A stretch of DNA of 64,000 nucleotides from Nitrosomonas nitrosa (GTDB lineage: Bacteria; Pseudomonadota; Gammaproteobacteria; Burkholderiales; Nitrosomonadaceae). Where the stretch lies: NCBI RefSeq assembly GCF_003051105.1, contig NZ_QAOO01000003.1:62001-126000 (forward strand), written 5' to 3'. Within the stretch, counting starts at the first letter, position 1; every line of letters begins with the position of its first letter. The translations under genes were made by a program, and so were the position numbers. Shown here piece after piece: positions 46,810 to 56,468 of this stretch. Under the pieces are notes generated by a model. The model ran no database searches and was not told where the DNA came from. It worked only from the letters and a program-made list of their open reading frames with translations.

Positions 46810-49224
46810 CTACTTTTTCTCCTTGGCGCGCGCTAGTGCCAGTGCCAGGGCACTGACCGGCTCCTGTTTCCGTGTGGATTTTTGCTGTGTATCCCGTGGC
46901 TGCTGCTTGCGAGTTTTGTGAGGTCGAGGCGTACGGGTTGTATCGGTAGCTGAGAGCGGCGCATCTGCTTTGTCTTCAAGGCGCATGCTTAGGCTGATAC
47001 GCTGCCGGGCGGCATCGACTTCCAGTACTTTGACTTTGACGATCTGACCGGGTTTGACGATTTGGTGGGGGTCCTTGACGAATGAATTTGCCAGGGCGGA
47101 GACATGCACGAGTCCATCCTGATGCACACCGATGTCGACGAAGGCGCCGAAAGCGGCAACATTGGTGACGACACCTTCGAGGATCATGCCAGGTCGCAGG
47201 TCGGCGAGCGTTTCAACGCCTTCCTGAAAGGTAGCTGTTTTGAATTCCGGACGGGGGTCGCGGCCGGGTTTTTCCAGTTCGGTGAGGATATCCTGAACGG
47301 TCGGTAGACCAAAGGTGTCATCGGTGAATTCGCCGGGGGAGAGGTTCTTCAATACTTCCGGTTGGCCCATGACGTGTTCGATACCTTTTTTCAGGCGCGT
47401 GAGGATACGTTCCACTACCGGATAGGCTTCCGGGTGGACGGCGGAGCGATCCAGCGGGTTGTCGCCATCATTGATGCGCAAAAAACCCGCGGCCTGTTCG
47501 AATGTTTTTTCACCGACACGTGGTACGTTGCAGATCGTTTGTCGATTCGGGAAAGGGCCATGGGTATCACGGTAAGCCACAATGTTCTGTGCCAAAATGC
47601 GATTCAGGCCGGAAACTCTTGCCAACAGGGGCGCCGATGCCGTATTGACATCGACACCGACCGCATTGACGCAGTCTTCCACAGTGGCATCGAGCGTGCG
47701 CGCCAGGATGCGCTGGTTGACATCGTGCTGGTATTGGCCGACACCGATCGCTTTCGGTTCGATTTTGACGAGTTCGGCCAAGGGATCCTGCAGGCGTCTG
47801 GCAATCGATACCGCACCGCGCAGACTGACATCCAATTCGGGAAATTCGGCTGCAGCGAAGGCCGATGCGGAATAGACCGAGGCACCGGCTTCGCTGACGA
47901 CGATTTTTGTAACTTTGAGCGCAGGCTGCTGTTCTGTAACAAGTTGGATGACTTCAGCCGCCAATTTATCTGTTTCGCGGCTGGCGGTGCCATTGCCAAT
48001 CGAGATCAATTCCACGCCATGCCGGATGACCATTTGTGCGAGGGTCGCGAGCGATCCTTGCCAGTCGTTGCGTGGCTGGTGAGGGTAGATGGTACCGGTT
48101 TCCAGCAGCTTGCCGGTTGCATCGACTACCGCTACTTTGCAACCCGTACGGTAACCGGGGTCGAGGCCGAGCACGGCCTTGGCGCCAGCCGGCGCGGCCA
48201 GCAGTAGCTCACGCAAATTACGGCTGAAAATTTTGATGGCTTCCGCTTCGGCTGCTTCGCGTAATTGCAGCAGCAATTCAGTGCTGAGATGCAGATGTGC
48301 TTTGACACGCCAAGTCCATTGACAGACATCCACCAGCCATTTATCTGCGCTGCGCCCCCGATGCTCGATACCGAAATGAGCGGCAATCATGGCAACGCAA
48401 GGGTGCGGAACCGTGGCTTCCGCTGCATCGTCCAGATTGAGCTCCACTCGGAGTACACCCAAGGTGCGGCCCCGGAACAAGGCGAGTGCACGGTGCGAGG
48501 GGATGGTGCGGATCGGTTCGGCATAAGCGTAGTAATCGCGGAATTTTTCTTCTTCCGCCATTTCCTTGCCGGCGATGACCGTGGAAGTCACAATCCCTTC
48601 ATGCCAGAGTTTGCTCCGCAGAGTAGCAAGTAACTCGGCGGTTTCAGCAAATCGTTCAGCCAAAATGTCACGTGCGCCCTCGAGTGCAGCTTTGACATCG
48701 GGTACGTTGATCGCTTCTACGCCTGCAGCAGCAGGTTGCACCTTGATATATTTGGCCGCTTCTTGCTCAGGAGATAAGGTGGGGTCAAGCAGCAGCGCAT
48801 CGGCCAGCGGCTCCAATCCGGCTTCACGTGCGATTTGCGCGCGGGTGCGGCGCTTGGGCTTGTACGGCAGGTAGATATCTTCCAAAAGCTGTTTGGTTGT
48901 CGCTTGTTCGATCGCCTGGCGCAATTCATCCGTCAGCTTTCCTTGTTCCTCGATTGAGGCCAGAATGGTCTGACGGCGTTCTTCCAGTTCACGCAAATAT
49001 TGCAGGCGCTCCTCGATGGCCCGCAGTTGCGTGTCATCCAGATTTTGCGTGACTTCCTTGCGATAGCGGGCGATGAAAGGGACGGTTGCGCCACTGTCGA
49101 GCAGGTTGACCGCTGCTGTCACCTGCTGCGGCATGACGGCAAGCTCAGTGGCGATCAGTTGCACAATTTTTTGCTGGGCGTTATCAGAAATCGTGGATAT
49201 CGGAGAAGGGGTCATAGGCTTCAA
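46810..49224 (-). CDS. tex: Tex-family RNA-binding transcription accessory protein
   Basis: This 804-residue protein has the Tex order: N-terminal helical domain ([20 protein letters not shown]), an RNase H-like YqgF domain ([19 protein letters not shown]), helix-hairpin-helix units ([20 protein letters not shown]) and an S1 domain near residue 650 ([20 protein letters not shown]). A basic Lys/Arg/Thr-rich tail follows. It binds RNA and elongating polymerase and affects gene expression. Length is standard. It converges on the defence operon. Confidence 0.95.
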   Translation of the reverse strand: MKPMTPSPISTISDNAQQKIVQLIATELAVMPQQVTAAVNLLDSGATVPFIARYRKEVTQNLDDTQLRAIEERLQYLRELEERRQTILASIEEQGKLTDELRQAIEQATTKQLLEDIYLPYKPKRRTRAQIAREAGLEPLADALLLDPTLSPEQEAAKYIKVQPAAAGVEAINVPDVKAALEGARDILAERFAETAELLATLRSKLWHEGIVTSTVIAGKEMAEEEKFRDYYAYAEPIRTIPSHRALALFRGRTLGVLRVELNLDDAAEATVPHPCVAMIAAHFGIEHRGRSADKWLVDVCQWTWRVKAHLHLSTELLLQLREAAEAEAIKIFSRNLRELLLAAPAGAKAVLGLDPGYRTGCKVAVVDATGKLLETGTIYPHQPRNDWQGSLATLAQMVIRHGVELISIGNGTASRETDKLAAEVIQLVTEQQPALKVTKIVVSEAGASVYSASAFAAAEFPELDVSLRGAVSIARRLQDPLAELVKIEPKAIGVGQYQHDVNQRILARTLDATVEDCVNAVGVDVNTASAPLLARVSGLNRILAQNIVAYRDTHGPFPNRQTICNVPRVGEKTFEQAAGFLRINDGDNPLDRSAVHPEAYPVVERILTRLKKGIEHVMGQPEVLKNLSPGEFTDDTFGLPTVQDILTELEKPGRDPRPEFKTATFQEGVETLADLRPGMILEGVVTNVAAFGAFVDIGVHQDGLVHVSALANSFVKDPHQIVKPGQIVKVKVLEVDAARQRISLSMRLEDKADAPLSATDTTRTPRPHKTRKQQPRDTQQKSTRKQEPVSALALALARAKEKK

Positions 49225-49458
49225 TCTTGCTGGTGAATTACAAAAGCGGTGTGAAAGGACTGTGCACCGCGCGTTTAGGGTGTTTGTTTAAAGAAAAGGC
49301 TGAGTAGTTGTCTAGTCGGATATTTCGATTGGCTACTGTTCGTTGATTATCAGTGATGCTTTATACCATTTTGGATAAGGGTTTTCCACTTGGGACTCGG
49401 AGTGAAGGTGAGGATTACTACTGCGTTTTGGGCGTGCCGTCGATCAAGTTATGCCTCG

Positions 49459-50607
49459 TTATTGGTCTTTATCCTGGAAGCGCTGTTGTATTTGCAGAAT
49501 TTTATCGTGATTGTTGACCATGGCTTCGACGCAATCTTTGTCCAGCTTGCTGTCGGCCAAGCGCTGCAGCATGGCAAAGGCTTCTTCATTCGACCAGGGT
49601 GCTTTATAGGTTCGGCTCGAAGTCAACGCGTCGAATACATCGGCGACTGCACTGATTCGGGCTTCGATCGGAATTTCTTCGCCTTTGAGCATTTTGGGAT
49701 AGCCGCTGCCGTCGATCGCTTCATGATGATATTCGGCGATATTGCGCAAGATATTCACATGACCAATCGTGCCAAGATTAAAATCTTCGAGAATAGCGTC
49801 GATGATCTCCCGCCCTTTTTCCGGATGGGTTTTCATGATTTCAAATTCGTGCTCATCCAGTTTGCCGGGTTTGCGCAATATGCTGTCCGGTATGCCAATT
49901 TTGCCGATATCGTGCAAAGGTGAAAACAAGAAGATATGTTCAATCTGCTCATCCTTCAGGCGGTAGCGGGGTGCTAATTCTCTAGCTATCAAGCGTGCGT
50001 AATGCGCTGTCCGGTCAATGTGGGAACCTGTTTCTACATCACGATAATGCGTCATGCTGCGGGCCGCTCTGACTGCGGATAGCAGTGTACGGATAGCGGT
50101 TAACTCGCTGATGACCATCAATGCGATCAAATGGCCGTATATATCGATTTGGCGCAATATGGAAGATACAAAAGGGTGGGTCTCATATGAATTGAAAAAT
50201 AAAAATCCCATGAACGTGCCGCTCTGGTAAAGCGGCATGGTATAGCTTGCCCGGTAGCCTTTGGCTGCAATTTTCTGGGTGTGCTGGTGAGTACCCTTGT
50301 TAAAAATGGTTAGATCCTGCACCAAGCGGGGTCGACGTCGCTGCATGATTTCCTTGAGCGAGGGCGCTGCATCCAGAGACGTTTCATAGGCGGTCAAAGG
50401 GCTGTCACCATCGGTTGCACTATGCGTATAGGTTTTAAGGGTGTTTGTTTTTTCGTCGAACAATGCAATGGCAAGGCGATCGATAAACGGAAAATCTTCG
50501 CGGATCAATTGGTGCAAAAAGCTCAATTTATCAGAAAGAGGGCGATTCTCATGCAGTTGAGCCAGCACATCCTGATGTGGGAATAAGTCTTCTTTCTCTG
50601 ACGTCAT
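49459..50607 (-). CDS. GAF and HD-GYP domain cyclic-di-GMP phosphodiesterase
   Basis: This 382-residue protein has an N-terminal GAF-like domain (residues about 25-170, including DRLAIALFDEKTNTLKTYTH). A C-terminal HD-GYP domain follows, with ETGSHIDRTAHYARLIA, the HD motif SPLHDIGKIGIPDSIL, HHEAIDGSGYPKML (the GYP motif) and ADVFDALTSSRTYKAP. Such proteins hydrolyse cyclic di-GMP, here probably in response to a small ligand in the GAF domain. No membrane segment or receiver domain is present. Confidence 0.92.
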   Translation of the reverse strand: MTSEKEDLFPHQDVLAQLHENRPLSDKLSFLHQLIREDFPFIDRLAIALFDEKTNTLKTYTHSATDGDSPLTAYETSLDAAPSLKEIMQRRRPRLVQDLTIFNKGTHQHTQKIAAKGYRASYTMPLYQSGTFMGFLFFNSYETHPFVSSILRQIDIYGHLIALMVISELTAIRTLLSAVRAARSMTHYRDVETGSHIDRTAHYARLIARELAPRYRLKDEQIEHIFLFSPLHDIGKIGIPDSILRKPGKLDEHEFEIMKTHPEKGREIIDAILEDFNLGTIGHVNILRNIAEYHHEAIDGSGYPKMLKGEEIPIEARISAVADVFDALTSSRTYKAPWSNEEAFAMLQRLADSKLDKDCVEAMVNNHDKILQIQQRFQDKDQ

Positions 50608-50894
50608 TGCAAAACTCCTTGTCGATTTTCACCAGCTTAACACGCCAGGGTTCAAGCCACTTCACCCGTTGCGATACAAAAAAAGTAGATTAGCGCTTAA
50701 TAATTATGTCATCAAGCCGCTATATCATCCTCATCAACTGTTTGGGGCAGTTGTGATATGTCAGATAAATAGACTGCGACAAATTGTCGCGCGGCAATTT
50801 GCCACATTCCAAGGTTGTTTTTTTCTCTCTACAATTTTAATCATGCGGTTGGTTATGACGATCATTGTGTGATGACCACGAACAAGGAGGTAGT

Positions 50895-51107
50895 ATGTTC
50901 ATCAAACTCAATCAAAGGAATTTATTTAAATCGTTCGTAAGTAAGTTTCTTCTAGGTATGACGGAATCCAGAAAGGACGCAACGTTCACAAACCTGCAGC
51001 CTTTTGCAAAATCTCCTGTCGGCACCACACAAACCGATGCCGATGATGCCGTATGGCATCGAAGTAAATCGGCCCGCTATCAGCAAAACCAACACGCTAT
51101 TCGGTGA
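50895..51107 (+). CDS. Small protein of unknown function with strong ribosome site
   Basis: This 70-residue frame starts at ATG 50895, five bases after an ideal AAGGAGG. The opening MFIKLNQRNLFKSFVSKFL is amphipathic and basic; the rest is polar, with a Thr/Asp-rich middle and the end RYQQNQHAIR. No family is recognised. It lies 106 bases upstream of the RIO-type kinase gene on the same strand. The ribosome site is the main evidence for translation. Confidence 0.55.
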   Translation: MFIKLNQRNLFKSFVSKFLLGMTESRKDATFTNLQPFAKSPVGTTQTDADDAVWHRSKSARYQQNQHAIR

Positions 51108-51213
51108 GAAATCGGTTTCGAGAATTTCTCATCAATTAAGTGGAGAGTATCAACTTATTTGACAGGAGGAATGGCAAGCATGTGAGAAATGGGCATGCTG
51201 ACATGAAACGCTT

Positions 51214-52086
51214 ATGAAAATCCCCAAAAGAATCGAACCATTGGTTGAAGAAGGCCTTGTCGACGCCGTGATTTGTCAACTCATGAGTGGGAAGGAAGCA
51301 TTGGTGTATGTCGTGCGCTGTGGCCGCAGTATCCGCTGCGCGAAAGTCTACAAGGAGACCAGCCGATATTACTTTTCCCAAGAAGACCAGAACTATTCAG
51401 ACGGACGGCAAATCAGAAGCAACCGATATTGGCGGGCTATGCAAAGAAAGAGGCATGTTGGCCGCATTACCCGCGAAGAAGCTTGGCAGAATACCGAAGT
51501 GGATACCTTGTGCCAGCTAGCTGCGGCTGGTGTGCGGGTACCGAAGTACCGTGGTTTTTTTGAAGGTGTGTTACTGATGGAATTGATCACGGATCGACAT
51601 GGAAGCATTGCGCCTCGTTTGAGTGAGCTGACGTTGACTAAAACGCAGGCGAGGGCATATCACGATTTCCTGATCGGGCAAGTGGTCCGCATGCTATGCA
51701 CGGGTGTCGTTCATGGAGATTTATCCGAATATAACGTTCTGATCGGTAAACGCGGCCCCGTCGTTATCGATTTTCCACAAGCCATTTTGGCCGCGGGTAA
51801 TCATTGCGCGCAGCAAATATTCAAACGAGATATCGCCAATATCACAACCTATCTCAGCCGATTTGCCCCTGAGCTTGCCGAAACCGATTATGGCTCGGAA
51901 ATTTGGTCGCTTTATCAACGCGGCAAACTACACTTGGGTGTTCATCTGACAGGCCAGGCAGTTGAGAAAACGAGACCCGTCAATCTGGACAGCGTATTGA
52001 GTGCAATCAAAACAGCTTACCGAAAAGAAATGGCATGGCAGCGTTACCAACAAGAGCGCTTTACCGGTCGCTACAGGCCGTTTTAG
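51214..52086 (+). CDS. RIO-type atypical serine/threonine kinase
   Basis: This 290-residue protein has the RIO1 pattern: GKEALVYVVRCGRSIRCAKV (ATP-binding lysine), the RIO-specific loop KETSRYYF..., VLLMELI hinge, catalytic VVHGDLSEYNVLIG and metal-binding VVIDFPQAI. This is the bacterial RIO group seen in proteobacteria. The substrates are unknown. A basic C-terminal tail (RYQQERFTGRYRPF) ends it. The start at ATG 51214 agrees with the family N-terminus MKIPKRIEPLVEEGLVD. Confidence 0.9.
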   Translation: MKIPKRIEPLVEEGLVDAVICQLMSGKEALVYVVRCGRSIRCAKVYKETSRYYFSQEDQNYSDGRQIRSNRYWRAMQRKRHVGRITREEAWQNTEVDTLCQLAAAGVRVPKYRGFFEGVLLMELITDRHGSIAPRLSELTLTKTQARAYHDFLIGQVVRMLCTGVVHGDLSEYNVLIGKRGPVVIDFPQAILAAGNHCAQQIFKRDIANITTYLSRFAPELAETDYGSEIWSLYQRGKLHLGVHLTGQAVEKTRPVNLDSVLSAIKTAYRKEMAWQRYQQERFTGRYRPF

Positions 52087-52182
52087 CGATAACGCCAGCG
52101 TGACGATAGCGATGGGTCATTTAGCATGCCCGGCTTGTCTGAATAGGAACGTTATGTCGTAGCAATGAAGCAATCCGGTTTC

Positions 52183-53169
52183 TTAGCAGTAATTTGCGCT
52201 TTTAAACCAATCAATCGCGTCTTGAATGGCGTGCACGGCCGGTCGCGATTGATACCCTAATTCACGTTCCGCTTTGGCACTGGTAAAAAACATTTTCTTT
52301 TTGGCCATGTGGATGCTGTCGACGGTGGCGCGGGGTTCGGTTTTAGTGATGCGCGCAATGACTTCCATGGTGTGGGCGATGGGCAGCATCAACTTGACCG
52401 GGATACTTCTGCGCTTGGTCGGTTTGCAGGTGAGTTCATCGATGGTTTGCAGTATCTGCAGGAGCGTCATGTTGTCGCCCCCCAGGATATAGCGCTCGCC
52501 TGGCTTGCCAAAACGATATGCGAGTAGGTGGCCGTAAGCAATGTCATCGACATGGGCCACGTTGAGGCCCGTATCGACGTAGGCCGGCATTTTTCCCCGG
52601 AGTGTGTCGAGCACGATGCGGCCGGTGGGAGTGGGTTTGACATCGCGCGGGCCGATCGGTGTGGAAGGGTTGACAGTCACCAACGGGAGCTGATGTTGGC
52701 GAACAAGTTCTTGCACGAGCTGTTCGGCAAGAAATTTGGAGCGCTTGTAGTGGCCGGCGATTGATGCGAGGTTGGAAGGCGTCTCTTCATCGGCTGGCAG
52801 GCTGTTCGGATTCAATCCCAATGTGGCGACACTGCTGGTATAGACCATGCGATCCATGCCCGCTTCCGCACTTTCCAAAATCAGCGATTTGGTTCCATTG
52901 ACATTCACGTCATACATGATGGATGGGTTAGGCACCCAAAGGCGATAGTCAGCAGCAACATGGAACAGGCTGTCGCAGCTTGCTACCGCACGTTTTATCG
53001 AAGTGACATCACGCAGATCACCTTCTATGGTCTCGATAGGAAGCTTGACGAGATTCCTCCGATCACTATTCGGTCTGACAAATGCGCGTACTTCATGACC
53101 GGCTGCCAGCAAACATCGTACTACGGCAGAGCCGACAAAACCATTGGCGCCTGTTACTAAAGATTTCAT
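52183..53169 (-). CDS. hpnA: Hopanoid-associated NAD-dependent epimerase/dehydratase HpnA
   Basis: About 328 residues from ATG 53169; a GTG three codons earlier is possible. It is an extended short-chain dehydrogenase with the Rossmann motif VTGANGFVGSAVVRCLLAAG and catalytic region YTSSVATLGL...HYKRSKFLAE (Tyr-x-x-x-Lys). The HpnA signatures VNPSTPIGPRDVKPTPTGRI and VDTGLNVAHVDDIAYGH are clear. HpnA-like proteins are linked to hopanoid loci. It lies downstream of the squalene synthase gene on the same strand. Confidence 0.92.
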   Translation of the reverse strand: MKSLVTGANGFVGSAVVRCLLAAGHEVRAFVRPNSDRRNLVKLPIETIEGDLRDVTSIKRAVASCDSLFHVAADYRLWVPNPSIMYDVNVNGTKSLILESAEAGMDRMVYTSSVATLGLNPNSLPADEETPSNLASIAGHYKRSKFLAEQLVQELVRQHQLPLVTVNPSTPIGPRDVKPTPTGRIVLDTLRGKMPAYVDTGLNVAHVDDIAYGHLLAYRFGKPGERYILGGDNMTLLQILQTIDELTCKPTKRRSIPVKLMLPIAHTMEVIARITKTEPRATVDSIHMAKKKMFFTSAKAERELGYQSRPAVHAIQDAIDWFKSANYC

Positions 53170-53269
53170 GGAAACCACTCAAAGTCGTTACAGAAAATAT
53201 AAAGCCAAGCGTCGTTTCGTTTTTTAACTTTCTTATCAGGATGGAACGAAGCAGAGTCCAGCAAGCGTT

Positions 53270-54337
53270 CTACACCTTTTTGCCGAGAATATCAACTTCT
53301 GGGAGTTGCCGAGACGTCCAGGCAAATACTTTTTCTAAGGCCCAATCTTGGCGCGCCAGTAAACTGGTCAGCAATACGGTTGTCTTGACGCTTTGCCGTG
53401 AAATTTTGACTTGATTGCCTTCGTCAAAGTTACGATTGCGATTGATTTTGTTGAGCGTCAGCACAGCCATACCCAATGCCCATAAACAAAAGCGGCGTAT
53501 GCCTGCTTCCTTGGATGGAATCATGCAGGTATAGGTAAGCGCGTTGCGTAAATGCGCCTTGGCAATACCGATCAGCACAGCAAGTCCTTGGTGGAATCGT
53601 GGGTCACTGATTCCAGGTCGTAAATCGGCAAGATCGAATCCTTGCTCCCGGAATATATCCTGTGGCAGCCAGCAAGCCCCCCGTTTTCTATCCTCCCAGA
53701 TGTCTTTGAGGATATTGGTCATTTGCAAGCCTTGACCGAATGATACAGAGAGCGCCATCAAGGTTTGTTTATTGCGGCCAATTTCATCGGAGTAATCGCT
53801 GAACAATTCAGTCAGCATTTCACCGACAACACCCGCGACATGGTAACAGTAGCGATCAAGCGCCGCTAAATCCTTGAGTCCGGCGAGTGATTCGCAATCC
53901 TGGTAATCTGCCATGCCTTGACCCATGATACGGACACAACGCTCGAGTGCATTGCGCTGAGTCGCATTGAAGCTATGTGTAATGCGAATCACTGCCGGGG
54001 TGTTTTTGATCAAGTCGTGCTCAGCCGGAATCGTGTGGGTGGAGAGCAGGGGATAGAGCGCTTCTGCAAATGCTTCTGCTGGGATTTCGCCACTCACGAC
54101 ACGTATGAACATGTCGGTAAATTTGCGGGTTTGCTCCGAGGATAAACCGTTATCGTCTTCCACTGTATCCACGATACGGCATAGCAAATAAGCATTCCCG
54201 ATGACCGGATAAAGCGAAGGGGGCAACTGCGGGATAGTCAGTGCAAAAGTCCTGGAGACATCTTGCAGAATGCGATCTTGATAATTTCTATCTTCGATAC
54301 TGGCTGGGATCGTCATTACCTGATAGCTTGTCGTCAT
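53270..54337 (-). CDS. Squalene synthase (farnesyl-diphosphate farnesyltransferase type)
   Basis: About 355 residues from ATG 54337, the first ATG beyond the lysA stop; the frame is open to 54403 and an ATG at 54316 is also plausible. The two aspartate-rich motifs are LLCRIVDTVEDD near residue 57 and QMTNILKDIWEDRKRG. VSRTFALTIPQLPPSLYPV precedes the first. The second motif with substrate-binding YCYHVAGVVGEML suggests a one-enzyme squalene synthase, unlike the three-gene HpnCDE route. Squalene feeds hopanoid synthesis, in line with hpnA downstream. Confidence 0.88.
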   Translation of the reverse strand: MTTSYQVMTIPASIEDRNYQDRILQDVSRTFALTIPQLPPSLYPVIGNAYLLCRIVDTVEDDNGLSSEQTRKFTDMFIRVVSGEIPAEAFAEALYPLLSTHTIPAEHDLIKNTPAVIRITHSFNATQRNALERCVRIMGQGMADYQDCESLAGLKDLAALDRYCYHVAGVVGEMLTELFSDYSDEIGRNKQTLMALSVSFGQGLQMTNILKDIWEDRKRGACWLPQDIFREQGFDLADLRPGISDPRFHQGLAVLIGIAKAHLRNALTYTCMIPSKEAGIRRFCLWALGMAVLTLNKINRNRNFDEGNQVKISRQSVKTTVLLTSLLARQDWALEKVFAWTSRQLPEVDILGKKV

Positions 54338-54383
54338 AAATAAGCGTTGTGATCGGATGAGAACTCGATTTTTCCGGGCCGAC

Positions 54384-55652
54384 TCATCGGTGGAGCTCAT
54401 CAAGCATTTTTTCGGGTGCCATGAGTTGCTCGACTGTTTCCCGGGCGCGAATCAAATGAACAGTATCACCATCCACCATGACTTCTGCTACGCGCGGGCG
54501 TGTATTGTAATTCGAACTCATGCTCATTCCATAGGCCCCGGCAGCCATGACGGATAATAGATCATCTTTCGCCAAGTTTAGTTTGCGGTCGTGGCCAATA
54601 AAATCGCCAGTTTCACAAACAGGCCCAACCACTTGATAAGTCATGCATTCACCAGTTTTCGGGATGACCGGCAAGATGTCATGATATGCATCGTACAGGG
54701 CGGGGCGCATCAGATCGTTCATCGCGGCGTCGACAATCGCAAAATTGCGATGCGGGGCGTGCTTAAGATATTCAACACGCGTCAGCAATATACCCGAATT
54801 GCCAACTAGCGAACGGCCTGGTTCGATCAGCAAACGTTGTTTGCGGTTGTCCAGGCAGCGGCATAATGCAGCGACATAGTTCTGGATCGAAGGCGGGGTT
54901 TCTTGATCGTAGCGAATGCCGAGGCCGCCACCCAAATCCAGGTGTTCGATGTGCACACCCTGCTTTTCTAGGCGATCCAGGAGAGCCAGCATTTTGTCGC
55001 TGGCTTCGATGAACGGCTCGAGTTCGGTCAACTGCGAACCGATATGACAATCTAAGCCTGTAACATGAACGTGGCTGAATGACAGTGCGGCAGTCAGATA
55101 GATGCGTTCTGCCTCGTTCATCGGAATGCCGAATTTATTTTCCTTGAGCCCGGTCGAGATATAGGGATGTGTCTTTGCATCGACATCGGGGTTGACGCGC
55201 AAGCTCACCGGCGCAATCCGGTTCATTTCCTTGGCAACCTGGTTGAGGCTTGCCAACTCCATTTCGGACTCCACGTTGAAGCAGAGGATTCCTGCCGCCA
55301 GTGCTGCGCGCATTTCATCTTGGCTTTTACCTACGCCGGAAAATACGATTTTCTGTGGATCGCCACCCGCTGTCAGGACGCGTTGCAGCTCGCCGCCCGA
55401 GACGATATCGAAACCGCTGCCGAGCCGTGCAAGTACATTGAGAATAGCCAAATTGGCGTTCGCTTTGACCGCATAACATATGAGATGGTCTCGTCCCGCA
55501 AAGGCTTGATCGAAGGCCTGGTAGGCCGCCGTCAGCGCTTTACGCGAATAGACGTAACAGGGGGTACCGAATTGTTTGGCGATCGCTGATAAAGGTACCG
55601 ATTCAGCATGGAGTTGGCCGGACTGATAGGTAAAGGTCACTGACTCGCTCAT
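54384..55652 (-). CDS. lysA: Diaminopimelate decarboxylase
   Basis: This 422-residue PLP enzyme makes lysine from meso-diaminopimelate. PLP-binding lysine is K63 in CYAVKANANLAIL. GSGFDIVSGGELQRVL, HIGSQLTELEPF, LDLGGGLGIRY and EPGRSLVGNSGILLT form the rest of the active site. GPVCETGDFIGHDRKL carries the catalytic cysteine contributed across the dimer. It starts in the stop of the lptM gene (ATGA). Confidence 0.97.
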   Translation of the reverse strand: MSESVTFTYQSGQLHAESVPLSAIAKQFGTPCYVYSRKALTAAYQAFDQAFAGRDHLICYAVKANANLAILNVLARLGSGFDIVSGGELQRVLTAGGDPQKIVFSGVGKSQDEMRAALAAGILCFNVESEMELASLNQVAKEMNRIAPVSLRVNPDVDAKTHPYISTGLKENKFGIPMNEAERIYLTAALSFSHVHVTGLDCHIGSQLTELEPFIEASDKMLALLDRLEKQGVHIEHLDLGGGLGIRYDQETPPSIQNYVAALCRCLDNRKQRLLIEPGRSLVGNSGILLTRVEYLKHAPHRNFAIVDAAMNDLMRPALYDAYHDILPVIPKTGECMTYQVVGPVCETGDFIGHDRKLNLAKDDLLSVMAAGAYGMSMSSNYNTRPRVAEVMVDGDTVHLIRARETVEQLMAPEKMLDELHR

Positions 55653-55792
55653 TGATTGGGTTGCTCATCCTGAATTGATTGCGACGCGGGCGGTGGCTCA
55701 TTTTGCGGAAGATAGAGTGGTGCTTTGTGACCGCAGGCAGCCAGCCAAAGAGGCAGTAGAGCAGCAAAGTAAAGTAAACGCACGTGATGCAT
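55649..55792 (-). CDS. lptM: LptM/YifL-type small lipoprotein
   Basis: This 47-residue frame reads MHHVRLLYFAALLPLWLAAC as signal peptide with lipobox LAAC at residues 17-20. The mature part begins CGHKAPLYLPQ, the hallmark of YifL/LptM, and has a Pro/Gln-rich tail. In E. coli LptM helps LptD mature its disulfides. The gene overlaps lysA by ATGA, the arrangement common in proteobacteria. Confidence 0.88.
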   Translation of the reverse strand: MHHVRLLYFAALLPLWLAACGHKAPLYLPQNEPPPASQSIQDEQPNQ

Positions 55793-55844
55793 AGAGTGTG
55801 GACAATGAAAAGATATTAACATAACCCCGGCGGCATCGCTGATA

Positions 55845-56468
55845 TCATTGATTGCCGTGGGATGCTTTCAATGTCAGATGTTCGATCAACCAGTCGATCA
55901 ATGCGGCAGCCATCGCATCGCTCGCTGAAATCAGCGTAGCGACCGCGCCTGCTGCATCTGCACTGGGCGTATTCCGTTCGATTGTGAAGGGATTTTGCGC
56001 GAGCAACTGCCGTGTGCTGCGTTCGATCAAACTGGCACGCAGGCGGATAACAGCACGGCTCTGCTCAGGCTGATCGAATACCTGGGTGAATTCTTCGAGT
56101 TCGATGAGCAAGGTATAATCCGCTTTTAACCCATCGCGACTGCTGACGATCCCGTTGCGGGTATGCGTGCTCAGCTTATGCTTGAGGCGCTGAGTGAGTA
56201 ATTTCGCGGGTGAGGCAGCCCAGCGGCTATTGGCATAAGCATAAATACGCGCGGGGTCATGATAAGCCAAACGGTAAGCAATGGTTTGGTTATCCAGCCA
56301 GACTGGCGCAAGGATATCGGTTACCAAAATGCTGTGGTCGATGGAGATGGGGGTATGCTGTTCAACGGATGCCGGTGGGCCGAAATCATAAACCGCTACC
56401 GGTGTGGTTTTTTTGGGCGTAAGCGTACAGCCGGCAAGCAACAATAACATAATAGCAAATTTCATCAT
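55845..56468 (-). CDS. ABC-type transport auxiliary lipoprotein (PqiC-like)
   Basis: This 207-residue protein has a lipoprotein signal with MLLLLAGC (lipobox LAGC). It has the ABC_trans_aux core pattern ILAPVWLDNQTIAYRLAYHD and RIYAYANSRWAASPAKLL. The C-terminal part contains LRASLIERSTRQLLAQNPF. PqiC-type lipoproteins dock MCE-protein tunnels at the outer membrane for lipid transport. It starts in the stop of the MCE gene (ATGA overlap). Confidence 0.85.
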   Translation of the reverse strand: MMKFAIMLLLLAGCTLTPKKTTPVAVYDFGPPASVEQHTPISIDHSILVTDILAPVWLDNQTIAYRLAYHDPARIYAYANSRWAASPAKLLTQRLKHKLSTHTRNGIVSSRDGLKADYTLLIELEEFTQVFDQPEQSRAVIRLRASLIERSTRQLLAQNPFTIERNTPSADAAGAVATLISASDAMAAALIDWLIEHLTLKASHGNQ

